Shown here one piece after another: positions 7,933-16,889 of a stretch of DNA of 64,000 bases. Origin of the DNA: Bradyrhizobium sp. AUGA SZCCT0158 (lineage in GTDB: Bacteria > Pseudomonadota > Alphaproteobacteria > Rhizobiales > Xanthobacteraceae); the NCBI RefSeq assembly GCF_018130065.1, contig NZ_JAFCME010000001.1, forward strand, positions 372,001 to 436,000, in the 5' to 3' direction. Under the pieces are notes generated by a model. That model was not told the origin of the DNA. It did no database searches and saw only the letters and a list, made by a program, of their open reading frames with translations. Every line of letters begins with the position of its first letter. Position 1 is the stretch's first letter. The translations under genes were made by a program, and so were the position numbers.

Positions 7933-8700
7933 TCATCCGAACTTCGGACCGCGCAATTGCGGATCATACCAGTCCGCTTGCGCCAGCGCATCCACGAGGC
8001 TGGATCGATCGGGCGGCCCGCTGCCGGCCGGCAGCTTGACCAGCAGATCGCCGTTGACGTCGATGGCCCTGATCTCACCGGCTTTGCGCCTCGGAAGCCG
8101 CTCCAGATAATCCCTGGCGATGGCCTCAAAACCGCGCTCGTTCCAGCGGTCGAACGCGGTCATCAGATGGCGGGCGAAGCTGCCGATGATCGCGTCGGCA
8201 TCGACCATCTCAAAGCCTGCGCCCAGCATCGAAACGCCGGCCGCGGCCTGCACCTCGTCGAGATGCACCATGTCGGCGGCGCGCAGGATCACGCCGAAAA
8301 CCAGCCAGTTTGGCACGTCGGTTTCCGCGCAATCGGCGGGCCAGCCGAGCCGCGCGCCGCCCAGCAATCCCGCGTCGAACCGGATTGCATCGGGCCAGTC
8401 GAAGCTTACATCCCGTTCGGGCGGGCAATGCGCCGCGATGGCGTCCGCCAGCGCGTTCATGCCGGCGAACAACGCCCGGCGCGCCGATTTCAAGGGTTCG
8501 TCGGGTTCGAGTACCACGGCGAATTCGACCAGGTCGTAGCGCCGCACCCAGACCAGTGTTCCGGCGCCCGCTTCGGCCGCGATTTCGCATCCATGGGCAA
8601 ACGCGTCGCCGAGTTCGCGTAACGCGACCAAAGTATAACCGGGGGGCAGATCGGGTGCCTGATCCACTTCCCCGCGACGCGACATCATCGAAAAGCTCAT
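7933..8700 (-). CDS. Biotin/lipoate-protein-ligase-like protein (DUF4444 type)
   Basis: A 255-residue protein. The fold resembles the biotin/lipoate A/B ligase family: PPGYTLVALRELGDAF, then GAGTLVWVRRYDLVEFAVVLEP (the strand that carries the usual GxxVWW-like block), and FDWPDAIRFDAGLLGGARL, the position of the K/G loop. The lysine that binds lipoyl- or biotinyl-AMP is not evident in that loop, so it may not be an active ligase. A small C-terminal domain (DVNGDLLVKL) resembles DUF4444. It is the first gene of the accessory operon and lies 121 bases from the divergent ferredoxin gene. The start at 8700 has only a weak ribosome site, so it is uncertain by a few codons. Confidence 0.65.
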   Translation of the reverse strand: MSFSMMSRRGEVDQAPDLPPGYTLVALRELGDAFAHGCEIAAEAGAGTLVWVRRYDLVEFAVVLEPDEPLKSARRALFAGMNALADAIAAHCPPERDVSFDWPDAIRFDAGLLGGARLGWPADCAETDVPNWLVFGVILRAADMVHLDEVQAAAGVSMLGAGFEMVDADAIIGSFARHLMTAFDRWNERGFEAIARDYLERLPRRKAGEIRAIDVNGDLLVKLPAGSGPPDRSSLVDALAQADWYDPQLRGPKFG

Positions 8701-8821
8701 CCTGCGTTGCTGTGCTAAATTGCTTTGCAATCCGCCGGTGTATGCTATCCCCCTTGGGCTCGCAACACGAGCGGAACCAGAAAGCGAACCGTGCGATGCG
8801 CGCCGGTTCAGGAAGTTAACG

Positions 8822-10858
8822 ATGGCTACCGTGGCGTCTCATCTTCTGATTTGCAGTTGCGAGAAGACCATGCCGCTCGACGTGCCGGCGATCAACCGTG
8901 GCTGCGCCGGGAAGATCACGCAAGCCAACCAGCTCTGCGGCCTCGAACTCGAACGGTTCAAGCAAGCGCTTGCCGACGGCGCCCCGATCACGGTGGCCTG
9001 CACGCAGGAAGCGCCGCTGTTCCGCGAAGTCGCCGAGGATTTCCCGCAAGCACAACTCACCTTTGCCAACATCCGCGAAGCCGGCGGCTGGTCGAATGAT
9101 GCGGCGGCGGCCGGTCCGAAAGCTGCGGCGCTGATTGCGGCCGCGCAGGAAGAAATGCCGCCGATCTCAATGGTGACGCTGGAGAGCAGCGGCGTCGCGC
9201 TGATCTATGGCCGCGACGAAGTCGCCATCGACGCCGCGCAGCGCCTCGCCGACCGTCTCGACATCACCGTGCTTCTGTCAAAACCCGGCGACGTCACCCC
9301 ACGCCGGAGCAACGAGTTTCCGGTTCTCAAGGGCACGATCCGCAATGCGCGCGGTCATCTCGGCGCATTTGAGCTCGGGATCGACGATTACGCGCTGCCG
9401 CTGCCATCTTCGCGCGCCAAGCTCGTATTCGGCCCGGCACGCAATGGCGCGACGTCGACCTGCGATTTGATCCTCGATCTCAGCGGCGGCACGCCGTTGT
9501 TTCCCGCGCACGAACTGCGTCCGGGATATCTGCGCGCCGATCCGCGCGACCGCGCCGCCGTCGAGCGCGCGATTGCGGATGCGGGCAACCTGGTCGGCAC
9601 CTTCGACAAGCCGCGCTTCATTCAGTTCGAGGAAGCGCTGTGCGCCCATTCGCGCTCCGGCATTACCGGATGCACGCGCTGCCTCGATCTCTGCCCGACC
9701 GGAGCGATTACGCCGAACGGAAAGGCGGTCGCGATCGACGCCAATGTGTGCGCCGGCTGCGGCGCCTGCGCCTCGGTGTGTCCGACCGGTGCGGCTTCAT
9801 ATGCACTGCCCAGTGCAGACGCGCTGATGCGGCGATTGCGCACGCTGTTGCAGACCTATCGCAAGGCCGGCGGCAGCAACGCGATCGTGCTGTTCCACGA
9901 CGGCGAGCATGGCGACGCGCTGATCGACGCGTTGGCAAGGTTCGGCGCCGGACTGCCGGCCCATGTGCTGCCGCTGCGCGTCAATGAAGTGACGCAGCTC
10001 GGACCGGAGAGTATCGCCGCGGTGTTCGCCTATGGCGGCTGCGGTGTCGCGATCCTGACGCGCGGCAAACCCAGGCATGATATTGCCGGACTGCACCGGA
10101 CCGCCGGAACATCCGACACCGTGGTTGCCGCACTCGGCTTCGGCGCGGGCCTCGTGCGTATCCTCGAGACCGACGACCCGGACCAGCTGCGCGCGATGCT
10201 CGATGCGGCGCCAGGCGGCGTTGCGACGCCAAAGCCGGCCGGCTTCGTGCCGCGCGGCGCCAAGCGCGGCGTGCTCGAAACGACGTTTCGCGAACTTCAC
10301 CTCGCGGCACCCGCGCCGGTGGATAGCGTCCCGCTTGCGCCGGGCGCGCCGTTCGGCGGCGTCAATCTCAATGTCGAAGGTTGCACGCTCTGTCACGCCT
10401 GCGTCACCGCCTGCCCGACCGGCGCGCTGTCGGACAACCCCGACCGCGCCATGCTGCGCTTCACCGAGAGCCTGTGCGTGCAGTGCGGGCTTTGCGAAGC
10501 GACCTGCCCCGAAAAAGTCATCACGCTCGAGCCGCGGCTGGATTTTGCGGCATGGAACGCGCCGCTGCGCGTTCTGAAGGAAGAAGAACCCTTCAACTGC
10601 ATCGCCTGCGGCAAACCGTTCGGGACCAAAAGTTCGATAGAACGCGTACTGGCAAAACTCGGCGAGAAGCACTGGATGTTCCAGGGCGCCAACGCCAAGC
10701 GGATCGATGTCATCAAGATGTGCGCGGATTGCCGCGTCGAAGCCGTGGTCAATGAGGGTTTTGACCCGCACGGGGCGCCGCAACGGCCGCCGGTGATGTC
10801 GACGGAAGACTATTTGCGCGCGCGCGATGGCAAGAAGGGCGATCCCGTTGGATCGTAA
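8822..10858 (+). CDS. Multi-cluster 4Fe-4S ferredoxin of the FDH island
   Basis: A 678-residue cytosolic iron-sulfur protein. It has four ferredoxin-type CxxCxxCxxxCP sets in two pairs: CTRCLDLCPTG and CAGCGACASVCPTG near residues 283 and 310, then CTLCHACVTACPTG and CVQCGLCEATCPE near 520 and 551. A CIACGKPF...CADC block near 592-637 looks like a zinc ribbon. Extra cysteines occur at the N-terminus (LLICSCEKTM). The segment between the pairs (AIVLFHDGEHGDALI, YGGCGVAIL) has an alpha/beta look. It probably moves electrons or assembles clusters for FDH; the substrate is unknown. I chose ATG 8822, preceded by AGGAAG; a longer frame begins at 8720. It is divergent from the accessory operon. Confidence 0.85.
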   Translation: MATVASHLLICSCEKTMPLDVPAINRGCAGKITQANQLCGLELERFKQALADGAPITVACTQEAPLFREVAEDFPQAQLTFANIREAGGWSNDAAAAGPKAAALIAAAQEEMPPISMVTLESSGVALIYGRDEVAIDAAQRLADRLDITVLLSKPGDVTPRRSNEFPVLKGTIRNARGHLGAFELGIDDYALPLPSSRAKLVFGPARNGATSTCDLILDLSGGTPLFPAHELRPGYLRADPRDRAAVERAIADAGNLVGTFDKPRFIQFEEALCAHSRSGITGCTRCLDLCPTGAITPNGKAVAIDANVCAGCGACASVCPTGAASYALPSADALMRRLRTLLQTYRKAGGSNAIVLFHDGEHGDALIDALARFGAGLPAHVLPLRVNEVTQLGPESIAAVFAYGGCGVAILTRGKPRHDIAGLHRTAGTSDTVVAALGFGAGLVRILETDDPDQLRAMLDAAPGGVATPKPAGFVPRGAKRGVLETTFRELHLAAPAPVDSVPLAPGAPFGGVNLNVEGCTLCHACVTACPTGALSDNPDRAMLRFTESLCVQCGLCEATCPEKVITLEPRLDFAAWNAPLRVLKEEEPFNCIACGKPFGTKSSIERVLAKLGEKHWMFQGANAKRIDVIKMCADCRVEAVVNEGFDPHGAPQRPPVMSTEDYLRARDGKKGDPVGS

Positions 10859-10868
10859 GGAGCCCGCC

Positions 10869-11720
10869 GTGTCCGCCACCCAGCCAGCCCCTGCAGCACG
10901 CGCAACCTCGCGCGCGTCAGGCATTCCCGGCGTGAAGCACGTCATCGCGGTCGCGTCCGGCAAGGGCGGCGTCGGCAAATCCACCACCGCCTGCAATCTC
11001 GCACTCGGTTTTGCCGCCATCGGGCTGAAAGCCGGCATTCTCGACGCGGACATTTATGGTCCATCGCAGCCAAAACTGTTCGGGCTGCGCGGCAAGCCGC
11101 GCCAGGTCGGCCCGCGCATGCTGGAGCCGCTGGAGCGGTTTGGCGTCAAGGTGATGTCGATCGGCTTTCTAGTCGAGGAAGACCTCGCCATGATCTGGCG
11201 CGGGGCGATGGTGATCTCGGCGATCACGCAATTGCTGCGCGAGGTGGCGTGGGGCGATCTCGATATTCTGGTCATCGACCTGCCGCCGGGCACCGGCGAC
11301 GCGCAGCTCACCATGGCGCAGCAGGCGCCGCTGGCGGGCGCAGTCATTGTCTCCACACCGCAGGACATCGCGCTGATCGACGCGCGGCGCGGCATCGCGA
11401 TGTTCGAGAAGGTCAACATCCCGATCCTGGGTCTGATCGAAAACATGTCGGCGTTCTGCTGCCCGGCCTGCCAGAAGCTCACGCCGATCTTCGGCCATGG
11501 CGGCGCACGGCAGGACGCCGAACGGCGCGGGATTCCGTATCTCGGCGAGATACCCCTCGATATCAAAATTCGCGAGACGTCTGACGATGGCCGCCCGGTG
11601 GTCGCGACCGAACCGGACGGCGTTCATGCGCGCCACTACATCGCGATCGCCCGCGATGTCTGGAGCACGATCACGTCAGGCGCAGCAAGCCGGCCGCCGC
11701 CTCGCATTATCATTGAGTGA
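10869..11720 (+). CDS. Mrp/ApbC-family P-loop ATPase (iron-sulfur carrier)
   Basis: A 283-residue MinD/Mrp-type ATPase with a deviant Walker A motif (SGKGGVGKSTT, residues 30-40), switch motif DADIYGPSQP, and Walker B region DILVIDLPPGTGD. A CCPAC pair near the C-terminal third is the usual place for the shared Fe-S cluster of Mrp/ApbC/NBP35 dimers. Family members carry clusters to apoproteins; here the target is probably FDH or the ferredoxin just upstream. The start is a GTG at 10869, six bases after AAGGAG and ten bases after the ferredoxin stop; an in-frame ATG at 10827 overlaps that gene and is less likely. It lacks the N-terminal FSCA domain of longer Mrp proteins. Confidence 0.88.
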   Translation: MSATQPAPAARATSRASGIPGVKHVIAVASGKGGVGKSTTACNLALGFAAIGLKAGILDADIYGPSQPKLFGLRGKPRQVGPRMLEPLERFGVKVMSIGFLVEEDLAMIWRGAMVISAITQLLREVAWGDLDILVIDLPPGTGDAQLTMAQQAPLAGAVIVSTPQDIALIDARRGIAMFEKVNIPILGLIENMSAFCCPACQKLTPIFGHGGARQDAERRGIPYLGEIPLDIKIRETSDDGRPVVATEPDGVHARHYIAIARDVWSTITSGAASRPPPRIIIE

Positions 11721-11839
11721 ACGAAACGGCGCTTGATCGCATCGCAGCGCGAATGCTGGCGGCGCCGCGATTGTGCCGCGCAGATTTTCGAGATACGAAA
11801 GCGTTATATTTTCTTCGAGATATTTAAGGGAGAAATATC

Positions 11840-12346
11840 GTGCGCTTATTGAGAAATTTTGGATTGATGACCGCGATCCTCTTGTTAGCTCTCACCGCCA
11901 ACGGACCCGCAGCCCATGCCGACAGCTTGAAGGAAGCCACGGCCGCGTTTGCAAAAAAGCAATATGCGGCGGCGATCAAACTGTTTCGTCCGCTCGCGGA
12001 AAAGGGCAACGCCATCGCGCAATACAAGGTCGCGGTGATGCACCGGATGGGCCTCGGCGTTCCCAAGAGCGAAAAGGAAGCGCGGAAGTGGAGCCGGCTC
12101 GCCGCCAAGCAAGGCAACCCCCAGGCCCAGACGTTGCTCGGCAGCCTCTACTACAAGGCCAGCGGCGAGGAATCGCCCGACACCGTCCGCGCCTACATGT
12201 GGTATGAAGTGGCGGCTGCGCAGGGCAATGCCGAGGCCAAGAAGGATCTCGCTTTGCTCACCAAGGAGCTGACCCCGCAGCAGGTCAGCGAAGCGCGCGA
12301 CAAGGCGCAGAAATGCAAGTCGTCCGGCTACGAGCAGTGCGATTGA
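11840..12346 (+). CDS. Exported Sel1-repeat (TPR-like) protein
   Basis: A 168-residue protein with a signal peptide (hydrophobic LMTAILLLALTA, then AAHADS) and at least three Sel1-like repeats: AAAIKLFRPLAEKGNAIAQY, EARKWSRLAAKQGNPQAQT, and AYMWYEVAAAQGNAEAK. Sel1 repeats form helical hairpins used for protein-protein contact, so a periplasmic scaffold role is likely; the partner is unknown. The start is GTG at 11840, preceded by AGGGAGA. It stands alone between the FDH island and a small exported protein on the other strand. Confidence 0.85.
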   Translation: MRLLRNFGLMTAILLLALTANGPAAHADSLKEATAAFAKKQYAAAIKLFRPLAEKGNAIAQYKVAVMHRMGLGVPKSEKEARKWSRLAAKQGNPQAQTLLGSLYYKASGEESPDTVRAYMWYEVAAAQGNAEAKKDLALLTKELTPQQVSEARDKAQKCKSSGYEQCD

Positions 12347-12438
12347 GCGAACGTACTTCTCACGACAGGTAGGCCGGCATCATCCTCGCGCTCGCCGCTA
12401 GCGAAGGCAGCAAGAGCATTCGCGAAGCGTCGATGCGC

Positions 12439-12726
12439 TCATCCCTTCGGTTTGGAATCCGGCGGGCAATCCTTTCGGACCACCATGGGCTTGTCGCCGC
12501 TTTGCACCGTCGGTGCGGCCGAATTGGCGCCGCCGGCGTCGGGAAGGATCGCGCTCTTTCCAACTGCCATTGAATTCGACGTCTTTTCGTCGCCGTGTCC
12601 CGAGGTCGCGGAGCCCGTTGTCGAGCAACTGGTCTCCGGCTTTTCGCTTGACGGCGTCGTCGATTGCGCGGCCGCAGGTCCGATGACCAACGATCCCACG
12701 AGAATTGCTGCGGCAGCACGAATCAT
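12439..12726 (-). CDS. Small exported hypothetical protein
   Basis: A 95-residue protein with a clear signal peptide (IRAAAAILVGSLVIGPAAAQS). The mature part is rich in Ser, Thr, Gly and Lys, with two cysteines (TSCST and KDCPP), and looks unstructured. GGGAGAG precedes the ATG at 12726. I recognise no family. It lies alone, convergent with the Sel1-repeat gene. Its composition is typical of short periplasmic proteins of rhizobia that have no assigned role. Confidence 0.65.
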   Translation of the reverse strand: MIRAAAAILVGSLVIGPAAAQSTTPSSEKPETSCSTTGSATSGHGDEKTSNSMAVGKSAILPDAGGANSAAPTVQSGDKPMVVRKDCPPDSKPKG

Positions 12727-12810
12727 TTTGCTCTCCCATAACCAAAAGGTTCTCGAAATTCGGAAGACAAACGTTCAGCGACAGCGATAGTTCCCCGGCG
12801 CCAGCCCCTT

Positions 12811-13266
12811 TCAGAATGGCAGCGCGACGTCGCACTTGATCTCCTTGAGGATGACATTGGTGCGGACGTGACGGATGCCCGGAATCTTGAACATGAACTC
12901 GTCGAGAAACCGGTTATAGGCGGCCATGTCGGCGACGACGACACGCAGGTGATAGTCGGCATCCCCCGTCGTCGCAAAGCACTCGAGCACCTCGGGGCGC
13001 CGTTTCACGCGCGCGACGAACTGGGTGACGAAGTTCGTGTCGTGGCGATCGAGCGACACATGCAGAATGGCTGAAGTCAGGAAGCCGGCCCGCTCGCGGT
13101 CGACCAGCGCCGCATAGCCGGTGATGACGCCGGACTCTTCGAGCGCCCGCACCCGGCGCCAGCACGCCGACGGCGACATGCCGACGTCGTCGGCGAGATC
13201 CTGGTTGCTGCGGCGGCCGTCTTTCTGGAGATGGTTCAGCAGCCGTCGATCATGTCCTTCAATCAT
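12811..13266 (-). CDS. Lrp/AsnC-family transcriptional regulator
   Basis: A 151-residue regulator. Residues 1-60 form the winged HTH (DRRLLNHLQKDGRRSNQDLA, then MSPSACWRRVRALEESGVI); residues 65-140 form the RAM effector domain (LECFATTGDADYHLRVVV). Proteins of this family sense amino acids or their oxo-acids and often control a divergent catabolic gene. Here that gene is the indolepyruvate:ferredoxin oxidoreductase, starting 158 bases away. I chose the ATG at 13266 because AAGGAGA precedes it by seven bases; an upstream frame lacks a site. A 15-base palindrome in the shared promoter region is a candidate binding site. Confidence 0.92.
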   Translation of the reverse strand: MIEGHDRRLLNHLQKDGRRSNQDLADDVGMSPSACWRRVRALEESGVITGYAALVDRERAGFLTSAILHVSLDRHDTNFVTQFVARVKRRPEVLECFATTGDADYHLRVVVADMAAYNRFLDEFMFKIPGIRHVRTNVILKEIKCDVALPF

Positions 13267-13321
13267 GCTGGGCTCTCCTTTGGACTGCGGTGACAAAGTA
13301 TACCGAATGACAGGTCGTTTC

Positions 13322-13336
13322 TGGTAGTTTCTACCA
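13322..13336. promoter_or_regulatory. Candidate Lrp-type operator
   Basis: A perfect 15-base inverted repeat, TGGTAG-TTT-CTACCA, in the divergent gap between the Lrp-family gene and the indolepyruvate oxidoreductase gene. Size and symmetry match the 15-bp AT-centred sites bound by Lrp/AsnC dimers. Further AT-rich sequence (GGAAATTTCGAACAATC) follows for about 30 bases, as is common where octamers wrap DNA. The assignment rests on position and symmetry only. Confidence 0.5.
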
Positions 13337-13424
13337 TAATAGACGGAAATTTCGAACAATCAGGACAATTCTTCCGCCTGATCGGGTCGACACTTTCACC
13401 GACCTGACACGGCGGGAGGCCGAC

Positions 13425-16400
13425 ATGACCCAGACCCTGACGACAGGCAGAGACCTCGACGATTACGCCTTGATGGACCGATACACGCGCCAGAGCGGGC
13501 GTGTGCTGCTGACGGGCACGCAGGCGCTGGTGCGCATCCTGCTCGACCAGCGCGACCGCGATTCTGCCGACGGCATCAACTCGGCCGGATTCGTCTCCGG
13601 TTATCGCGGTTCGCCGCTCGGCGGCGTCGATCTGGAACTCTGGCGCGCGAAAAAACTCCTGAGCGAACGGCGCATCGAATTCCTGCCCGCCGTCAACGAA
13701 GACTTGGCCGCCACCGCCGTGCTGGGATCGCAGCAGGTCGAAACCAACCCGGCGCGCGAAGTCGATGGCGTGTTCGGCCTCTGGTACGGCAAGGGCCCCG
13801 GCGTCGACCGATCCGGCGATGCGTTGAAGCACGGCAATGCCTACGGCTCCTCGCCGCATGGCGGCGTGCTGGTCGTCGCCGGCGACGATCATGGCTGCGT
13901 GTCGTCATCGATGCCGCACCAGTCGGACGTCGCCTTCATGGCGTGGTTCATGCCGACGCTTAGCCCGTCGAGCGTGGCGGAATATCTTGCCTTTGGTGAG
14001 TACGGTTACGCGCTGAGCCGGTTTTCCGGCATGTGGGTCGGCTTCAAGGCGATCTCGGAAACGGTCGAGTCCTGCGCCTCGGTCGAATTGCCGGCGCGCC
14101 GCCTGTTCAACCCGCCGGCATTCGAACCGCCCGCCGGCGGCCTGCACTACCGCTGGCCGGACCTTCCCGGTCCGCAGATCGAGCAGCGGCTGGAAGCCAA
14201 GAAGAACGCGGTGCTGGCATTTGCCGCCGCTAACCCGATCGACCGCAGGATCTACGACATCCCCGACGCCACCTACGGCATCGTCACGACAGGCAAGGCT
14301 CATCTCGACCTGATGGAAGCGTTGCAACTCCTGGGGCTCACCGAATCCGAATGCCGGCGGCTTGGCATCGACATCTACAAGGTCGGGATGGTGTGGCCGC
14401 TCGCACATCACGACGCGCTGGAATTCGTCCGGGAGAAACGCGAGATCCTCGTGATCGAGGAAAAGCGCGGCATCATCGAAAGCCAGTTCAAGGAATATTT
14501 CTACGACTATCCCGGCCACAAGCCCGAACACATGGCCGGCAAGAGCGATGAAAACAATGACCCGCTGGTGCCCTGGGTCGGCGAATTGTCGCCGCGGCTG
14601 CTGGCGCCGATCGTCGCCAAGCGGCTTGACCTGATCTTTCCGGGCCTCAACCTCGCATCGCGCGCCGAACGCCTGCTGCGCCCAAGTGCTGACATCATCA
14701 ACATATCAGGCGCGACCCGCACGCCCTATTTTTGTTCGGGCTGTCCGCACAACACGTCGACGAAGGTGCCTGCGGGATCGCAGGCGCTGGCCGGCATCGG
14801 CTGTCATTTCATGGCGAGCTGGATGGATCGCGATACGAGTTCGTTGATCCAGATGGGCGGCGAAGGCGTCAACTGGATCGCCTCCTCGCGCTTTACCGGC
14901 GGCAAGCACGTGTTCCAGAATCTCGGCGAAGGCACCTACTATCATTCCGGATCGATGGCGATCCGCCAGGCGATCGCCGCCAAGACCAACATCACCTACA
15001 AGATCCTGTTCAACGATGCGGTCGCGATGACCGGCGGCCAGCCCGTCGACGGACCGATCAGCATTCACTCCATCGCCCACGAAGTTCGTGCCAACGGCGT
15101 GGCGCGGATTGCGATCGTGTCCGATGCGCCCGAACAATTGCATGCGAGCGATTTTCCCAACGGCGTAACCATCCATCCCCGCGCGCAGCTGGACGCCGTG
15201 CAGCGCGAACTGCGACAGATCGCCGGCGTATCCGTGCTGATCTATGAGCAGGAATGCGCCACCGAGCGGCGGCGCAAACGCAAGCGCGGCCAGGCGCCCG
15301 AGCTGAAAAAGTTCGCCGTCATCAACGATCTCGTCTGCGAGGGCTGCGGCGATTGTTCCGTCGAGTCCAACTGTCTCAGCGTCGAGCCCAAGGAGACGCC
15401 GTTCGGCCGCAAGCGCCAGATCAATCTCTCGACCTGCAACCAGGACTTTTCCTGCGTCAACGGCTTTTGCCCGAGCTTTGTCACGGTCGAAGGCGCGACC
15501 CGCCGCAAGAAACAGGGAGCGGGCATCGACGCGATGGCCCGCACGACGGCGCTTCCTGAACCAAGCCTCCCCTCCCTCGAGAAACCGTTCAACCTGCTGG
15601 TGACCGGCGTCGGCGGCACCGGCGTCATCACCGTCGGCGCGTTGATCACGATGGCGGTGCATCTGGAGGGCAAGGGCGCATCGGTACTGGATTTTACCGG
15701 ATTCGCGCAGAAATTCGGTCCGGTGCTGAGTTTCATCCGGCTCTCAAACAAACCTGAAGATATCCACCAGGTCCGGATCGATCAGGGCGCCGCCAACGCG
15801 TTGATCGGATGCGACATCGTGGTGAGTTCATCGCCGAAGGCGTCCGGCACTTACGGACCTGACATGCGGGCGATCGTCAACACCGCCGAGATGCCGACCG
15901 GCGACATCGTGCGCAATCGCGATGCCAGCCTGGAGGCAGCGGCGAGACTTCGGCACCTCGAGCGCGTCGTCGGATCGGACAATTTCAGGAGTCTTGACGC
16001 GAACCGGCTATCCGACGCGCTGTTCGGCGACACGGTCTTTGCCAATGTGATCATGCTCGGAGCGGCGTGGCAGCAGGGCCTGGTGCCGGTGAGTTCGGCG
16101 GCGCTGATGCGCGCGATCGAGTTGAATGGCGTTGCGATCGAACAGAACAAGCAGGCTTTTGCCAGTGGGCGCCTCGCCGCAGCGGATCGTGATTTTGTGA
16201 CGTCGCTATTTGGGCAGGCCAGAAAGGAAGAGACGCTGGACGAAGTCATCTCTCGCCGTGTCGAGTTCCTCACCGCCTATCAGGATGCAGCCTATGCCGA
16301 TCGTTACCTCAAATTCGTCGGTCAAGTCCGCGCCGCCGAGGAACGTCACGTAGCCGGCTCGCAGGCGCTAACGACCGCCGTCGCGCGGTCCCTCTTCAAG

Positions 16401-16889
16401 CTGATGGCCTACAAGGACGAGTACGAGGTGGCGCGGCTGCACATGGAGACCGGGTTTCAGGAAAAGCTGCGGCAGGAGTTCGAAGGCGACTTCGCGATCA
16501 CGTATCATCTGGCGCCGCCGGTGCTGTCGTCCGGAAAGGACGCCCGCGGCCGGCCGCTCAAGCGTCAATTCGGGCAATGGATCCAGACACCATTCCGGAT
16601 TCTGGCGCGGCTCAAATTCCTGCGTGGCACGCCGTTGGACGTGTTCGGCTATACGCACGAGCGCCAGATGGAGCGTGGCCTGATCGACTGGTACGAAAGG
16701 CTCGTGACCGATCTCACCCCCTGGATTTCACCTGACACCATCGAACGCCTGGCCAGGATCGCAGCGGCACCGATGGACATTCGCGGCTATGGCCCCGTGA
16801 AGCTGGAAGCGGTGGCGAAAGTACAAAAGGAGACGGAGGATTTGCTCCGTCTCCTGAAGTCGTCGTCACCTGAACGTCGCGCGGCCTAG
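13425..16889 (+). CDS. Fused indolepyruvate:ferredoxin oxidoreductase family protein
   Basis: A 1154-residue single-chain 2-oxoacid:ferredoxin oxidoreductase. The N-terminal part has the ThDP/pyrimidine and pyrophosphate domains (SGYRGSPLGGVDLELWRAK; GIGCHFMASWMDRDTSS). A ferredoxin-like cysteine block (CEGCGDCSVESNC) lies near residue 640, and the gamma domain begins near 725 with GVGGTGVITVGAL. Such fused enzymes oxidatively decarboxylate aryl- or branched-chain 2-oxoacids from amino acid transamination, giving acyl-CoA, CO2 and reduced ferredoxin. GGGAGG precedes the ATG. The Lrp-family regulator is divergent, which fits amino-acid-derived control. It ends inside the convergent deacetylase gene by four bases. 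Confidence 0.9.
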   Translation: MTQTLTTGRDLDDYALMDRYTRQSGRVLLTGTQALVRILLDQRDRDSADGINSAGFVSGYRGSPLGGVDLELWRAKKLLSERRIEFLPAVNEDLAATAVLGSQQVETNPAREVDGVFGLWYGKGPGVDRSGDALKHGNAYGSSPHGGVLVVAGDDHGCVSSSMPHQSDVAFMAWFMPTLSPSSVAEYLAFGEYGYALSRFSGMWVGFKAISETVESCASVELPARRLFNPPAFEPPAGGLHYRWPDLPGPQIEQRLEAKKNAVLAFAAANPIDRRIYDIPDATYGIVTTGKAHLDLMEALQLLGLTESECRRLGIDIYKVGMVWPLAHHDALEFVREKREILVIEEKRGIIESQFKEYFYDYPGHKPEHMAGKSDENNDPLVPWVGELSPRLLAPIVAKRLDLIFPGLNLASRAERLLRPSADIINISGATRTPYFCSGCPHNTSTKVPAGSQALAGIGCHFMASWMDRDTSSLIQMGGEGVNWIASSRFTGGKHVFQNLGEGTYYHSGSMAIRQAIAAKTNITYKILFNDAVAMTGGQPVDGPISIHSIAHEVRANGVARIAIVSDAPEQLHASDFPNGVTIHPRAQLDAVQRELRQIAGVSVLIYEQECATERRRKRKRGQAPELKKFAVINDLVCEGCGDCSVESNCLSVEPKETPFGRKRQINLSTCNQDFSCVNGFCPSFVTVEGATRRKKQGAGIDAMARTTALPEPSLPSLEKPFNLLVTGVGGTGVITVGALITMAVHLEGKGASVLDFTGFAQKFGPVLSFIRLSNKPEDIHQVRIDQGAANALIGCDIVVSSSPKASGTYGPDMRAIVNTAEMPTGDIVRNRDASLEAAARLRHLERVVGSDNFRSLDANRLSDALFGDTVFANVIMLGAAWQQGLVPVSSAALMRAIELNGVAIEQNKQAFASGRLAAADRDFVTSLFGQARKEETLDEVISRRVEFLTAYQDAAYADRYLKFVGQVRAAEERHVAGSQALTTAVARSLFKLMAYKDEYEVARLHMETGFQEKLRQEFEGDFAITYHLAPPVLSSGKDARGRPLKRQFGQWIQTPFRILARLKFLRGTPLDVFGYTHERQMERGLIDWYERLVTDLTPWISPDTIERLARIAAAPMDIRGYGPVKLEAVAKVQKETEDLLRLLKSSSPERRAA

